This document shows, piece by piece, positions 54,329 to 63,086 of a DNA stretch of 64,000 nucleotides. Below the pieces are notes generated by a model, which had not been told where the DNA came from, did no database searches, and saw only the letters and a program-made list of their open reading frames with translations. Made by a program: the position numbers and the translations under genes. The DNA is taken from positions 930,001 to 994,000 of the forward strand of contig CBDEGR010000002.1 of assembly GCA_965237895.1 (NCBI GenBank). Reading direction: 5' to 3'. This DNA is from CBDEGR01 sp965237895. GTDB taxonomy: Bacteria; Acidobacteriota; Terriglobia; UBA7540; JAPUME01. Numbering within the stretch: the first letter of the stretch is position 1; each line of letters opens with the position of its first letter.

Positions 54329-54352
54329 CCCGCTTTTTCCCCGGCAAGCGGG
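54329..54352 (+). terminator. Hairpin after the DUF1501 operon
   Basis: CCCGCTT (54329-54335) pairs with AAGCGGG (54346-54352) with a 10-nt loop, 49 bp past the stop of the PPC gene. It lacks a clear T-run. Confidence 0.35.
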
Positions 54353-54422
54353 CTCAATTTGACAACTTCCGATTCGTGGGCGAAAATGGTGTCTTGGAGA
54401 CTTTTCCCAGGGGGTCCATGGC

Positions 54423-54896
54423 ATGCTGAAGAAGCAGCTCAAGTTCATCGTCGGCGTCGGCATCATTATTGCTGCCGTGGCGTGGCAGGTGATCGTCGGG
54501 GTTCAGAAAAACCAAACCTATTACATTACGGTGGCGGAACTGGAGGAGTCTCCGAATTACCAGAAACGTCTCCGCGTGATCGGCATTGTCGAGCCGGGCT
54601 CCATCGAGCGCGAAAACGGAGATCTGAAATTTCGCCTCTCCCAGGATGAGGCGGCCATTTCGGTTCTCTATGTGGGCGACGAGACCCCGCCGGATACCTT
54701 CGTCGATAACGCCGAGGGAATTGTCGAAGGCCGCTACACGCGGGAGGAAGTTTTCCATGCGGAAAAGATTCAAGCCCGCTGTACGTCCAAGTACGAAGCG
54801 GGGAAATACGAAGTCGGGGATTACGAAAAAGGGAATTACGCGACTGGAAAGCCGCAATCGGAACCCGCAACTCCCAAAACCGATTCCAACAGGTAA
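54423..54896 (+). CDS. ccmE: Cytochrome c maturation protein CcmE, CxxxY type
   Basis: 157 residues. One N-terminal membrane anchor (KFIVGVGIIIAAVAWQVIVG) then an OB-fold domain. It holds heme in the periplasm before transfer to apocytochromes. The classical heme-binding HxxxY is here C120-TSK-Y124 (ARCTSKYEAG), the CxxxY variant known from archaea and some bacteria such as Desulfovibrio. The tail has Tyr/Gly/Lys-rich repeats (YEAGKYEVGDYEKGNY). First gene of the ccm cluster, 6 bp before ccmF. Confidence 0.88.
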   Translation: MLKKQLKFIVGVGIIIAAVAWQVIVGVQKNQTYYITVAELEESPNYQKRLRVIGIVEPGSIERENGDLKFRLSQDEAAISVLYVGDETPPDTFVDNAEGIVEGRYTREEVFHAEKIQARCTSKYEAGKYEVGDYEKGNYATGKPQSEPATPKTDSNR

Positions 54897-54902
54897 CTTC
54901 TC

Positions 54903-57107
54903 ATGCATCATGTAGGAAGTTTGTCGCTGATTGCCGCGCTGGCGTTCGCAGGCTACGCGATGGTCGCCGGATTCACTTCCGGTCAGCGGGCCGACCGTCC
55001 GTTGTTGCGGAGCGCTGAACGGGCGGTCTACGGCTTTCTGGGCATGATCACCTTAGCGGTGGTGGCTTTGGAAATCCTCATCCTGAAGGATGCCTTCCAC
55101 ATCGAATATATCGCCTCGCACTCGAACATCTCGCTGCCGCTCTTCTACAAGTTTTCCGTTCTCTGGAGTGGGCAGGAAGGCTCGCTGCTGTTTTGGACCT
55201 GGTTGGTGGCGGGCTATTGCGCCGTCGTCGTATACCAGAACCGCCGCCGCAACCTTCAACTGCTGCCCTATGTGATCGGGATTAGCATGGTCACGGCGGT
55301 GTTCTTCGCCTCCCTCACGCTCTTCATTGAGAATCCGTTTCAAGAGCTGGTATTTGACACCGGGGAGGGGCTGGTGCAAGGGTTTATGCCGCCCGACGGG
55401 AGAGGCCTGAACCCGATCCTGCAACATCCGGCCATGGTCATCCACCCGCCGATGCTTTATCTGGGCTTTACCGGGTTCCTAATTCCATTTGCTTTCGCCA
55501 TGGCGGCGCTCTGGACCCGCCAGCCGGGAGAAAATTGGATCCGCACCACGCGGCGCTGGACCATGGTGCCGTGGCTGTTTCTCAGTATGGGAGTCCTGCT
55601 GGGCGGGTTTTGGGCGTATGCGACGCTCGGTTGGGGCGGTTACTGGGGTTGGGACCCGGTGGAAAATGCCTCACTGCTGCCGTGGCTTTCCGGTACCGCC
55701 TTTCTCCATTCGGTGATGATCCAGGAGCGGCGCGGTATGTTGAAGGTCTGGAACGTGGTGCTGGTGATGGTTACGTTCTTTCTCTGCATCTTCGGAACGT
55801 ATTTGACGCGGAGCGGCATCATCTCTTCGGTTCATACCTTCGCGCAATCTCCCCTGGGCATCTATATGGGTCTCTTCCTGGCGGTGATTGTCACCGGCTC
55901 GTTGGTGTTGCTGTTCCGCCGGCTGGACTACCTGCGAAGCGACAATAAACTCGATTCGATAGTCTCGCGGGAGAGCGGCTTCCTGTTCAACAATTGGATT
56001 CTTCTGGCGGCCATCTTCGCGGTGCTTTGCGGGACGATGTTTCCGATTCTCTCGGAAGCCGTCGTGGGTGTAAAGATCAGCGTCGGGCCGCCTTGGTTCA
56101 ATCAAGTGGTCGTGCCCTTCGGGTTGATGCTGCTGTTTCTAACCGGCGTCGGACCGCTGCTGGCATGGCGGAAAACATCGGTCGAAAGCCTCCGGCGGAA
56201 TTTCTTCCGGCCGGTGCTGGGCGGATTGACGGCAGGCTGGTTGATGGCCGTGGGGATCTACGTTTCCGAATCGAAGGGGGAGAAGTACCTGCTGGCGCCG
56301 CTGCTCTTTACGCTGCTGGTCGCCTGGTTCTGGGAAAGCCTGAAGCGGAATCACTACTGGCCCATCATGGCCGGCGTGGCGGGATTGGTTCTTCTCTTCT
56401 ACTTCACGCATGAGGACCTCTATCCGCTGGTGACGGTGATGCTGTGCGCCTTCGTCACTTGGACCATCGTGGTGGAGTTTGTGAAGGGAGCCAGGATCCG
56501 GCAGAAGAGTACCGGTGAGGGTTTCTTCGCTGCCATGTACGGCTTGGTGATGCGGAACACGCGCCGTTACGGCGGCTACGTGATTCACTTCGGCATCGTG
56601 CTGCTGTTCGTGGGTTTTGTCGGCAAGGCCTTTACGGTTCATGATAAGGCCGTCGTTCGCGAAGGAGAAGAATTCAGCATCGGCCGTTACTCGCTGCGCG
56701 TGGAGAAGCTCAGTAAAGGCGAGAATCCGAACTATCTTTATGACCGCGCCGTGCTGTCGGTGGCCAAAGGGGACAAATTCCTCGGAACCATGACTCCCGA
56801 AAGGCGCTTCTTCAAAGCCAGCGAGCAGCCGACCTCGGTGGTGGCGATTCGTTCGCTTCCTCACTCCTTCATCGAGGATTTCTATGTGGTTTATGCGGCC
56901 CGGGACGAGCGGAACGGTACGGCGGTTTTTGAGGCCTATGTCAACCCTCTGGTCACCTGGGTCTGGATTGGCGGCATCGTCACATTCCTGGGGACGCTGC
57001 TGGCCTTGGTGCCGAGCGTGGCGGAGCGCCGCGCCGCCCCGCAGGAGCAGGAGACGAAAGTGCCGGCGACGAGGGAGCCGGTCTTCGCGCGGTCCGACTC
57101 GACCTAA
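54903..57107 (+). CDS. ccmF: Cytochrome c heme lyase subunit CcmF
   Basis: 734 residues, about 15 membrane helices. It attaches heme from CcmE to apocytochrome c, together with CcmH. The tryptophan-rich WWD motif WGGYWGWDPVENASLLPWL is at about 240-258, and the histidines expected for heme b are in transmembrane segments. The C-terminal periplasmic part (YSLRVEKLSKGENPNYLYD) fits CcmF. 6 bp after ccmE. Confidence 0.93.
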   Translation: MHHVGSLSLIAALAFAGYAMVAGFTSGQRADRPLLRSAERAVYGFLGMITLAVVALEILILKDAFHIEYIASHSNISLPLFYKFSVLWSGQEGSLLFWTWLVAGYCAVVVYQNRRRNLQLLPYVIGISMVTAVFFASLTLFIENPFQELVFDTGEGLVQGFMPPDGRGLNPILQHPAMVIHPPMLYLGFTGFLIPFAFAMAALWTRQPGENWIRTTRRWTMVPWLFLSMGVLLGGFWAYATLGWGGYWGWDPVENASLLPWLSGTAFLHSVMIQERRGMLKVWNVVLVMVTFFLCIFGTYLTRSGIISSVHTFAQSPLGIYMGLFLAVIVTGSLVLLFRRLDYLRSDNKLDSIVSRESGFLFNNWILLAAIFAVLCGTMFPILSEAVVGVKISVGPPWFNQVVVPFGLMLLFLTGVGPLLAWRKTSVESLRRNFFRPVLGGLTAGWLMAVGIYVSESKGEKYLLAPLLFTLLVAWFWESLKRNHYWPIMAGVAGLVLLFYFTHEDLYPLVTVMLCAFVTWTIVVEFVKGARIRQKSTGEGFFAAMYGLVMRNTRRYGGYVIHFGIVLLFVGFVGKAFTVHDKAVVREGEEFSIGRYSLRVEKLSKGENPNYLYDRAVLSVAKGDKFLGTMTPERRFFKASEQPTSVVAIRSLPHSFIEDFYVVYAARDERNGTAVFEAYVNPLVTWVWIGGIVTFLGTLLALVPSVAERRAAPQEQETKVPATREPVFARSDST

Positions 57108-57131
57108 AAGACACGACCAAACAGAGAGACC

Positions 57132-57602
57132 ATGCGATACTCGATTTTTATCTTGATGCTCGTGACGCTTCTTCTGCCGGGATCTCTCCCGGGGCAATTG
57201 GTTGATAAGGGAGCGGTTGATAAAGAGAGGGTCGATGAGGTGGCTGCCCAGCTTCTTTGCCAGTGCGGCTGCGCTCACCCGCTTCCCGACTGCGGCATGC
57301 ACCAGTGTCATTCGCGGGGACCGATGACGGCCCGCGTCGAAAAGGCGCTGGCGGAAGGAAAAACGGCGGGGGAGATTTTTCAGGAGTTCGCCCTGAAGTA
57401 CGGCGTGCAGGTATTGGCCGTTCCTCCGGCCGAAGGGTTCAATCTTCTGGTCTGGGTTTTACCCGGCTTTGCCGGAGGGGTTGGCCTGCTGTTGGTCGGC
57501 AGCGTCGTCGCCGCGCTGCGAAAGAAGAAGGAGTCCACCGATGGGGTGGACAAGGCTCTGCTCGTAAAAGTTGAAAAAGAGTTAAAAAAACATTCCGAAT
57601 AG
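57132..57602 (+). CDS. ccmH: Cytochrome c maturation thiol protein CcmH
   Basis: 156 residues: signal, a CcmH/CycL domain and one C-terminal helix (LLVWVLPGFAGGVGLLLVGSVVAAL). The redox motif appears as LLCQCGCAHPLPDCG (C43, C45, C47) instead of the usual LRCxxCQ, with extra cysteines at 54 and 59. Role: keeping apocytochrome CxxCH cysteines reduced for CcmF. 24 bp after ccmF. Confidence 0.85.
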   Translation: MRYSIFILMLVTLLLPGSLPGQLVDKGAVDKERVDEVAAQLLCQCGCAHPLPDCGMHQCHSRGPMTARVEKALAEGKTAGEIFQEFALKYGVQVLAVPPAEGFNLLVWVLPGFAGGVGLLLVGSVVAALRKKKESTDGVDKALLVKVEKELKKHSE

Positions 57603-57627
57603 TCGAGTCCGGAACCTCACGAAGAAT

Positions 57628-58041
57628 ATGCCGCTTCTTTTCACTTCTCTGCTGATCGTCGTCGTCGTCGGGCTGGTCCTGGAGCCGGTCTTTCGGTCCC
57701 CCTCGTTCAGGGAGCAGGCGGTTTTGCCGGGACCGGATCCCCGCCGGCATCTCGAAGAGCAGCGGAAGATGATCTACGACAACGTCAAGGATTTGGAATT
57801 CGAGTATCAGGCCGGGAAGCTCTCCGAGGAAGACTACCAGCGCACGCGGCAGGAGTATATGACGGAGGCGGGCGGGCTGATGGCGCGCGAGATGGGACTG
57901 GGAGGGACTGCTGCGGCGCCGAGAGGCGGCGAAACGGCCGCCGCCGCCGAACCGCGCTGCCCCCAGTGCGGATTTATGAATTCTCCGAAAATGAAATTCT
58001 GCGGTGAATGCGGCGTCCGCCTCGCTGCGCCGAACGCCTAA
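57628..58041 (+). CDS. Zinc-ribbon membrane protein of the ccm cluster
   Basis: 137 residues. One N-terminal helix (LFTSLLIVVVVGLVLEPVF), a helical middle (NVKDLEFEYQAGKLSEEDYQ) similar to the CcmI start, an Ala-rich hinge and a C-terminal double zinc ribbon CPQCGFMNSPKMKFCGECG. Commonly placed within ccm clusters of Acidobacteria; may be a CcmI-like assembly factor (inference). 25 bp after ccmH. Confidence 0.7.
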   Translation: MPLLFTSLLIVVVVGLVLEPVFRSPSFREQAVLPGPDPRRHLEEQRKMIYDNVKDLEFEYQAGKLSEEDYQRTRQEYMTEAGGLMAREMGLGGTAAAPRGGETAAAAEPRCPQCGFMNSPKMKFCGECGVRLAAPNA

Positions 58042-58048
58042 TCTCACC

Positions 58049-59119
58049 ATGATTCCGATCCGCCACCCGAGTTTCCCTCCCCCACGTAAATTGTCTTGCG
58101 CCGGAATCTTTCTCGCTCTCTTGACCTGTGCAGGAACGATGACGGGCCAGCAATACGAAATTCGAGGAAAAGTGATGAACCGAACTCGGAACCGCCCCGT
58201 GCCGAACCAAACCATTGAAGTAGTGGCGGTACGCGAGGGCATGCAGACGGTGAAGACCGTGAAGACGGATGGGGAGGGCATGTTCCGAATCCCTTCAGCC
58301 GAACTCGACTCCCAGGGAGTCTTTCTTATGCATTTTTTCTATGACGACGTCCGGTACGATACGCCGCTCGACCTTTCCGGAAATCGGGAGATGGAAATCG
58401 CGGTGTATGACAAATCCGCCGAGGTGGGCGACGCCGTCCGCATTCGGAGGGCGACAGTTCATTTGCGCGCCGAAGGATCGCGGATGAAAATCGAGCAGGC
58501 CTATGAAGTGGTGAATGCCGGAACCCCGCCCCGAGTCTTCGCCGGCGCGCAAGGTACCTTTCAGGTGCAGGTGGATTCGGCCGCTCCGCCGCGAATCAGC
58601 GCCATCGCCGTTATGGGTCTCCCCATCCCGCAGCAGGTGGACCCCACCGGGCGGCCGAACGAATACCGCATCTACTACCCGATGAAGCCCGGCGCGACGA
58701 TTGTTCATGTCTCCTATGAGACGGACTACGCGGGCGGCGAGTACGAATTTCATGACCGGGTCTCGTATCCCATCGACCGGCTTGAGGTGTTACTTTCGCC
58801 CTCCGAGCTGGCGGGGGCATCTTCTCTTCTCGCCGCGGAGGGAGTGGATTCCCAGATGCAGGTGGCGCGGTGGGAGGCAGAGAGCGTCCGTGCGGGCGTT
58901 CCGTTTGAGATCCGTGTTACCGGCGCTGCGGCTCCGGCCGGGTCTGCTCCGCCTCAGGTTGCGGCAAGCGAACCCTCCGCCGGAGACGAGCTGGTCTGCA
59001 CCGTCCCGAACGCTGTGGACCGTTACCAGGTTTCTCTGGTCCTATCCATTTTTCTGGTGCTGGTCGCCGGGGCCGGGTTTTCCCTGCGGAAATCCCGTCG
59101 GGACGGACGAGCCGCTTGA
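58049..59119 (+). CDS. Exported beta-domain protein of the ccm cluster
   Basis: 356 residues from ATG 58049, just 7 bp after the zinc-ribbon gene. Signal peptide (LSCAGIFLALLTCAGTMTGQ), a carboxypeptidase-regulatory-like domain (YEIRGKVMNRTRNRPVPNQTIEV), a second beta domain, and a C-terminal membrane helix (VSLVLSIFLVLVAGAGFSL) with a basic end. Function unknown; it may handle apocytochromes in the periplasm. Confidence 0.7.
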   Translation: MIPIRHPSFPPPRKLSCAGIFLALLTCAGTMTGQQYEIRGKVMNRTRNRPVPNQTIEVVAVREGMQTVKTVKTDGEGMFRIPSAELDSQGVFLMHFFYDDVRYDTPLDLSGNREMEIAVYDKSAEVGDAVRIRRATVHLRAEGSRMKIEQAYEVVNAGTPPRVFAGAQGTFQVQVDSAAPPRISAIAVMGLPIPQQVDPTGRPNEYRIYYPMKPGATIVHVSYETDYAGGEYEFHDRVSYPIDRLEVLLSPSELAGASSLLAAEGVDSQMQVARWEAESVRAGVPFEIRVTGAAAPAGSAPPQVAASEPSAGDELVCTVPNAVDRYQVSLVLSIFLVLVAGAGFSLRKSRRDGRAA

Positions 59120-59232
59120 CGAGTTTCCCGGTTCGCGGGAATCCGGTGTCCAAAACCGCCGCGACGGTGATAGACTTTTCTCGGTTCGGGTCCGCCTGTT
59201 GTCCCCTCCAAATTGATCGGAAATCAACTCTT

Positions 59233-59949
59233 ATGGAAACTGAACAGACGGCGACCGGCGGGTCTGTGCATATGTCATTGCCGATACTTGAACTGCGCGA
59301 CGTGTGGAAGCTCTACGGGCTCACCGCCGCGCTGGCAGGGGTATCGCTCCGCGTCGCCGCCGGGGAAGCCCTCCTGCTCTACGGACCGAACGGCGCGGGC
59401 AAATCGACGCTGCTGCGCTCGCTTGCTTCTTTAATTCGTCCCTCGCAAGGCGATATCCTCTGGCGGGGTGAGCGTACCGTGAAACAATTAGAGAAGTACC
59501 GTCGCGCCGTCGGCTTTGTCTCGCACGCCAGTTTTCTCTATCCAGACCTTACGCCGCGGGAAAATCTCCGATTTTTTGCCAAGCTGTTCGGTCTGGATTT
59601 TGATGATGGTTGGTGCGAAACCGCGCTGGAATCCTTCGGCATGCAGCGACGTGCCGATGACCCGGTGCGAAACCTCTCGCGCGGCTTGCAGCAGCGCGTT
59701 TCGCTGGCGCGCGCCTTGATTCACGATCCGGAAATTCTGCTGCTCGACGAGCCCTTTACCGGACTCGATGAAGCGAGCGTCGAACTGTTCATCGAACGGT
59801 TGCGCCGGGAGCGGGAGCGGGGCCGATGTATCTTCCTCGCCACGCACAATTTTAAGCGCGGCGCGGCGGTGGCGCGCCGCCTGCTGCGGATGGACCAGGG
59901 CCGCGTGGTACACGATGGTTCTGTGAACAATGGGCAGGTGAGCGATTAG
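59233..59949 (+). CDS. ccmA: Heme exporter ATP-binding protein CcmA
   Basis: 238 residues from ATG 59233; ATG 59272 is another option. The open frame extends back to a TTG at 59116 but that part has no similarity. ABC ATPase: Walker A YGPNGAGKST, signature LSRGLQQRVSLARAL, Walker B ILLLDEPFTGLD and the H-loop THNF. With CcmB and CcmC it releases heme-bound CcmE. Followed 1 bp later by ccmB. Confidence 0.88.
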   Translation: METEQTATGGSVHMSLPILELRDVWKLYGLTAALAGVSLRVAAGEALLLYGPNGAGKSTLLRSLASLIRPSQGDILWRGERTVKQLEKYRRAVGFVSHASFLYPDLTPRENLRFFAKLFGLDFDDGWCETALESFGMQRRADDPVRNLSRGLQQRVSLARALIHDPEILLLDEPFTGLDEASVELFIERLRRERERGRCIFLATHNFKRGAAVARRLLRMDQGRVVHDGSVNNGQVSD

Positions 59950-59950
59950 G

Positions 59951-60631
59951 ATGCTGGGTAAAATCGCAGCCGTATTTCTGAAAGATTTAACTCTCGAATG
60001 GCGCCGTCGCGAAGCCTTGGTGACCATTTGCCTATTCAGTATCCTCATCGTTTTTATTTTTAGGTTGAATTTCGGGCTTGACCCTACCCGCGAGGAGACC
60101 TTTCGTCTTTTGCCCGGCCTGCTCTGGGTGGCCTTCGCTTTTTCAGGAGTGTGGGGATGCAATCGGTCGTTCGCCTCGGAGAAAGAGAATGGCTGCATGG
60201 ATGCCGTAATCCTGACTCCCATGGACCCGGGCATTCTCTATCTGGGAAAAGTGCTCGCGAACTTGCTGTTTATCTTGGTCGCGGAACTCGTGGTGGTACT
60301 GGTTACGGTGATTTGGTTCAATCTTGACTTCAGGCAGTCGCTGAACGGTTGGTTGTTTCTCTCGATTTTTCTCGGTACCCTGGGCTATGTCGCCGTAGGA
60401 ACCCTGTTTGCCGCCATTGCCGTCAATACCAGAATGCGGGAAGTGATGCTGCCCATCTTTCACTTCCCGGTTGCCGTGCCGGTTTTCATCTACGCCGTCG
60501 GGGCGACATCGGGCTCGCTCCGGGGGCAGCCTGTAGAAGAATTCAGTTATGAGCTGCAAATGCTTGTGTCGATTGGGATCATTTTCACAGTGGTTTCCTA
60601 TATGCTTTTTGAGTTTGTAACCGAGGAGTAG
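59951..60631 (+). CDS. ccmB: Heme exporter permease CcmB
   Basis: 226 residues, six membrane helices. CcmB marks: FLKDLTLEWRRREAL at the N-terminus, ENGCMDAVILTPMDPGILYLGK and the helix run LGTLGYVAVGTLFAAIAVNTR. Membrane partner of CcmA. Starts 1 bp after ccmA. Confidence 0.9.
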   Translation: MLGKIAAVFLKDLTLEWRRREALVTICLFSILIVFIFRLNFGLDPTREETFRLLPGLLWVAFAFSGVWGCNRSFASEKENGCMDAVILTPMDPGILYLGKVLANLLFILVAELVVVLVTVIWFNLDFRQSLNGWLFLSIFLGTLGYVAVGTLFAAIAVNTRMREVMLPIFHFPVAVPVFIYAVGATSGSLRGQPVEEFSYELQMLVSIGIIFTVVSYMLFEFVTEE

Positions 60632-60635
60632 ACCG

Positions 60636-61337
60636 ATGGCAAAACCTCGCAGCCCTTTCTCCGTACTCTTTGTGGGCGTGACCCTGCTGTGGATGTTTGC
60701 GGCACTCTACATGACTTTTATCTACGCGCCGGAAGAAGCCACCATGGGCCCGGTGCAGCGAATCTTTTATTTCCACGTCGGGTCGGGTTGGACGGCCTTT
60801 CTTGCCTACTTCCTCGTCTTCGTCGGCAGCGTCCGGTATCTGGCCACACGAAGCGTGAGGGCGGACATCTTCGCGCACAGTGCCGGAGAAGTCGGCCTTG
60901 TTTTTTGCAGTCTCGTTCTTACCACCGGCCCGCTCTGGGCCAAGCCCGTCTGGGGCGTCTGGTGGCCGTGGGACGCGCGCATCACGTTGACGTTCGTTCT
61001 CTGGCTGCTGTTCGTCTCTTATTTGGTCCTGCGCGACTACTTCGGCGAGTCGGACCGCTCGGCGGCGCTGGGCGCGGTGGTGGGCATTGTCGGTTTCATC
61101 GTCGTGCCGCTCGACTACTTCGCCATCCGCTGGTGGCGAACGCATCATCCTTCTCCCGTGGTGATGGCGGGAGAAGGCGCGGGGCTTGATCCGCGAATGT
61201 GGATTGCGCTGATGGTCACGTTCGGCGCGATGGTAACTCTCTTTTCATTCTTACTCTGGCAACGGTTTACGATTCGAAAGGTTGAGAAAGCGATCTTCGC
61301 CGTTCGCCGGCGGTTGATCTTTTTAGGAAAGAGCTGA
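60636..61337 (+). CDS. ccmC: Heme exporter protein CcmC
   Basis: 233 residues, six helices. WWD motif WGVWWPWDARITLTFVLWLL and the flanking histidines expected of CcmC (FYFHVGSGW; WRTHHPSPVV). It loads heme on CcmE. 4 bp after ccmB. Confidence 0.92.
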   Translation: MAKPRSPFSVLFVGVTLLWMFAALYMTFIYAPEEATMGPVQRIFYFHVGSGWTAFLAYFLVFVGSVRYLATRSVRADIFAHSAGEVGLVFCSLVLTTGPLWAKPVWGVWWPWDARITLTFVLWLLFVSYLVLRDYFGESDRSAALGAVVGIVGFIVVPLDYFAIRWWRTHHPSPVVMAGEGAGLDPRMWIALMVTFGAMVTLFSFLLWQRFTIRKVEKAIFAVRRRLIFLGKS

Positions 61338-61383
61338 AACTTCCCGCCCTCGGTGCGGGATAAAACTTTGAGGTGCTCCTGCG

Positions 61384-61554
61384 ATGGGAATGAATTATCT
61401 GGTTGCGGCGTATGCGGTGATTTGGGTGGTGCTGGGGTTCTATATCATTCGTATCTTCCTCCGGCAGGGGAGGCTGCTGAGAGAGCTGGAACGGTTGCAG
61501 CAGGAGGTGAAGGACTTGGGCCTGGGAAGCTCCAAGGACTCTTCCTCCGCCTGA
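61384..61554 (+). CDS. ccmD: CcmD-like small membrane protein
   Basis: 56 residues: NYLVAAYAVIWVVLGFYIIR (one helix, with a conserved Tyr), then a basic helix IFLRQGRLLRELERLQQEV. Size, topology and position directly after ccmC fit CcmD, which helps release holo-CcmE. ATG at 61384; a second ATG two codons on is also possible. Confidence 0.8.
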   Translation: MGMNYLVAAYAVIWVVLGFYIIRIFLRQGRLLRELERLQQEVKDLGLGSSKDSSSA

Positions 61555-61667
61555 CCGGCTCTCCTTCGTTCTGTTCTTTGGGAATCCTTCCTAAGAATTC
61601 CCCTCAGAAAAAAGAGAAGCTTAGGTTCTGGAAAAGGGGAGAAGTACGGCCGGCTGTGTGAGTTTTC

Positions 61668-62462
61668 CTAGACCTTGGAGTGGATCACGCGGACAGCGGG
61701 CAGCCCGTCGGCTTCCTGTTCGAGTTCGAGGTCGTAGAAGATGGTCGGACTCTCCTTCTTGAGGACCTTGAAGATTTCGACGGCCAGCAAGCGGATCTCC
61801 GTATCGGCATGCGGATTGCCGCGCAGTTCCAGAAAGTGCCGCCAGGAGCGGGAATTCCCGGTGACGAAGATCTTCGTCTCGCAAGCGTTGGGCAAGATGG
61901 AACGGGCGGCCTGACGCGCCAGTTTCCGGCGGTCGCGGCCGGACATATCCGGATACTTCTCCCTCACGTATTCGGTCGACATTTCCGCCAACTCTTTATA
62001 GGCTTGGCGGACGGTATCGATGGCCGCGGCCCACTTGTTGCGCAACGCTTCGTTCTCCTGGTAGAGCGGAGGGACGACGTAGCGGGCTGAGCTTTCGTCG
62101 ACGTAGCGTTGTGAAAGCTGCGAGTAGCCGAACCCGGCGCGGTGGCGGACCAGTTCATGCGTCAAGGAGCGGCTGACGCCCGTAATCAGCAGGTTCCAGA
62201 CCGCGTGCTCCAGCACGCTGCCGTGCTTCGAAGAAAGAATGTTTTGGAGATATTCGAGGTTCGTCTTCCTTCCCTTGCCGAAAGACATGTAGCATGTGCG
62301 TCCGGCCACCTCTGCCAGGATTTCTGCCGGCACGGGCGTGTCGGTAGAAAAAGCTATCCCTTCGTCTTCAAGGAAGCGGTGCAGTTCTTCGTACAAGACC
62401 GCTTGCTTGCCGAGCAGATAAACCTTCGTGCGGTTTACGTAGGGATGAGAGTTCGAGTTCAC
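61668..62462 (-). CDS. thyX: Flavin-dependent thymidylate synthase
   Basis: 264 residues. It makes dTMP from dUMP with methylene-tetrahydrofolate and FAD. The ThyX motif is RHRAGFGYSQLSQRY (R106-H-R108; here eight residues before the next Ser, S117, against seven in the classical RHRx7S). RNA-like blocks VLEHAVWNLLITGVSRSLTHELVRHR and ILPNACETKIFVTGNSRSWRHFLELR follow. No thyA is in the window. Confidence 0.92.
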   Translation of the reverse strand: MNSNSHPYVNRTKVYLLGKQAVLYEELHRFLEDEGIAFSTDTPVPAEILAEVAGRTCYMSFGKGRKTNLEYLQNILSSKHGSVLEHAVWNLLITGVSRSLTHELVRHRAGFGYSQLSQRYVDESSARYVVPPLYQENEALRNKWAAAIDTVRQAYKELAEMSTEYVREKYPDMSGRDRRKLARQAARSILPNACETKIFVTGNSRSWRHFLELRGNPHADTEIRLLAVEIFKVLKKESPTIFYDLELEQEADGLPAVRVIHSKV

Positions 62463-62593
62463 TGGCGAATCGGATCCTGAGGGGCAGGCTATCCCGTGCG
62501 GTCCCCACTTACCCGAGGACGTTGAACCATCAGAAAGTGAAAATCAAAATCAACGTTGATGATGATTTCGCGACGGCGAAGCTCGCCGCAGGA

Positions 62594-62833
62594 CTAGTTC
62601 TCGGAGGCCACCGTGGAGGTCACCTTCGGCGCCCGGTCGCCGTACTTGCGGCGGAATCGTTCCACCCGCCCGGCGCTGTCCACCAGTTTCTGCTTTCCGG
62701 TAAAGAAAGGGTGACAGTCCGAGCATATTTCCAAGCGGATGTCCCCCTTGTGCGTGGAGCGGGTCCGAAAGTTGTTCCCGCACGCGCAGGTGACGTTTAT
62801 TTCCTGGTAATCGGGATGAATACTTTGTTTCAT
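62594..62833 (-). CDS. rpmE: 50S ribosomal protein L31
   Basis: 79 residues from the ATG at 62833 (KQSIHPDYQEINVTC). Zinc-binding form: C-x-C (CACG) and CSDC. SIHPDYxEI and HPFFTGKQKLVDSAGRVERF are the family signature. An upstream ATG (62857) adds eight residues and is less likely. Tail of ~15 residues is unusual. Confidence 0.93.
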   Translation of the reverse strand: MKQSIHPDYQEINVTCACGNNFRTRSTHKGDIRLEICSDCHPFFTGKQKLVDSAGRVERFRRKYGDRAPKVTSTVASEN

Positions 62834-63086
62834 AGGAAATCCTATTGAGGCGTTCAAGTCCGAAAGGTTATTTTATACTGAGCCCGCGATCCTTGCAATC
62901 CCCCCTGTTAACAGATTGATTTATTGAGGGTTTAGGGAAGCTTGCAGGTCGTGGCGGCATCTTGACGCCCTTTTGCAGCGGATCGGTTTCTGCTCGGGTT
63001 CCATCTAAATAAAGCAGCCTGTCCTGTAAGGGTGACGGAGAGCCGCGTGTGTGATAGAAATGGGCGCGGAGGGAAAAAACCTCACC

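Noticed and set aside
46316..57311. Long open frames opposite the DUF1501 operon and ccm genes (for example 46316-48187, 48926-50575, 52871-54154, 56139-57311 minus)
   Set aside because: They mirror high-GC genes with clear family motifs on the other strand and show no motifs of their own.
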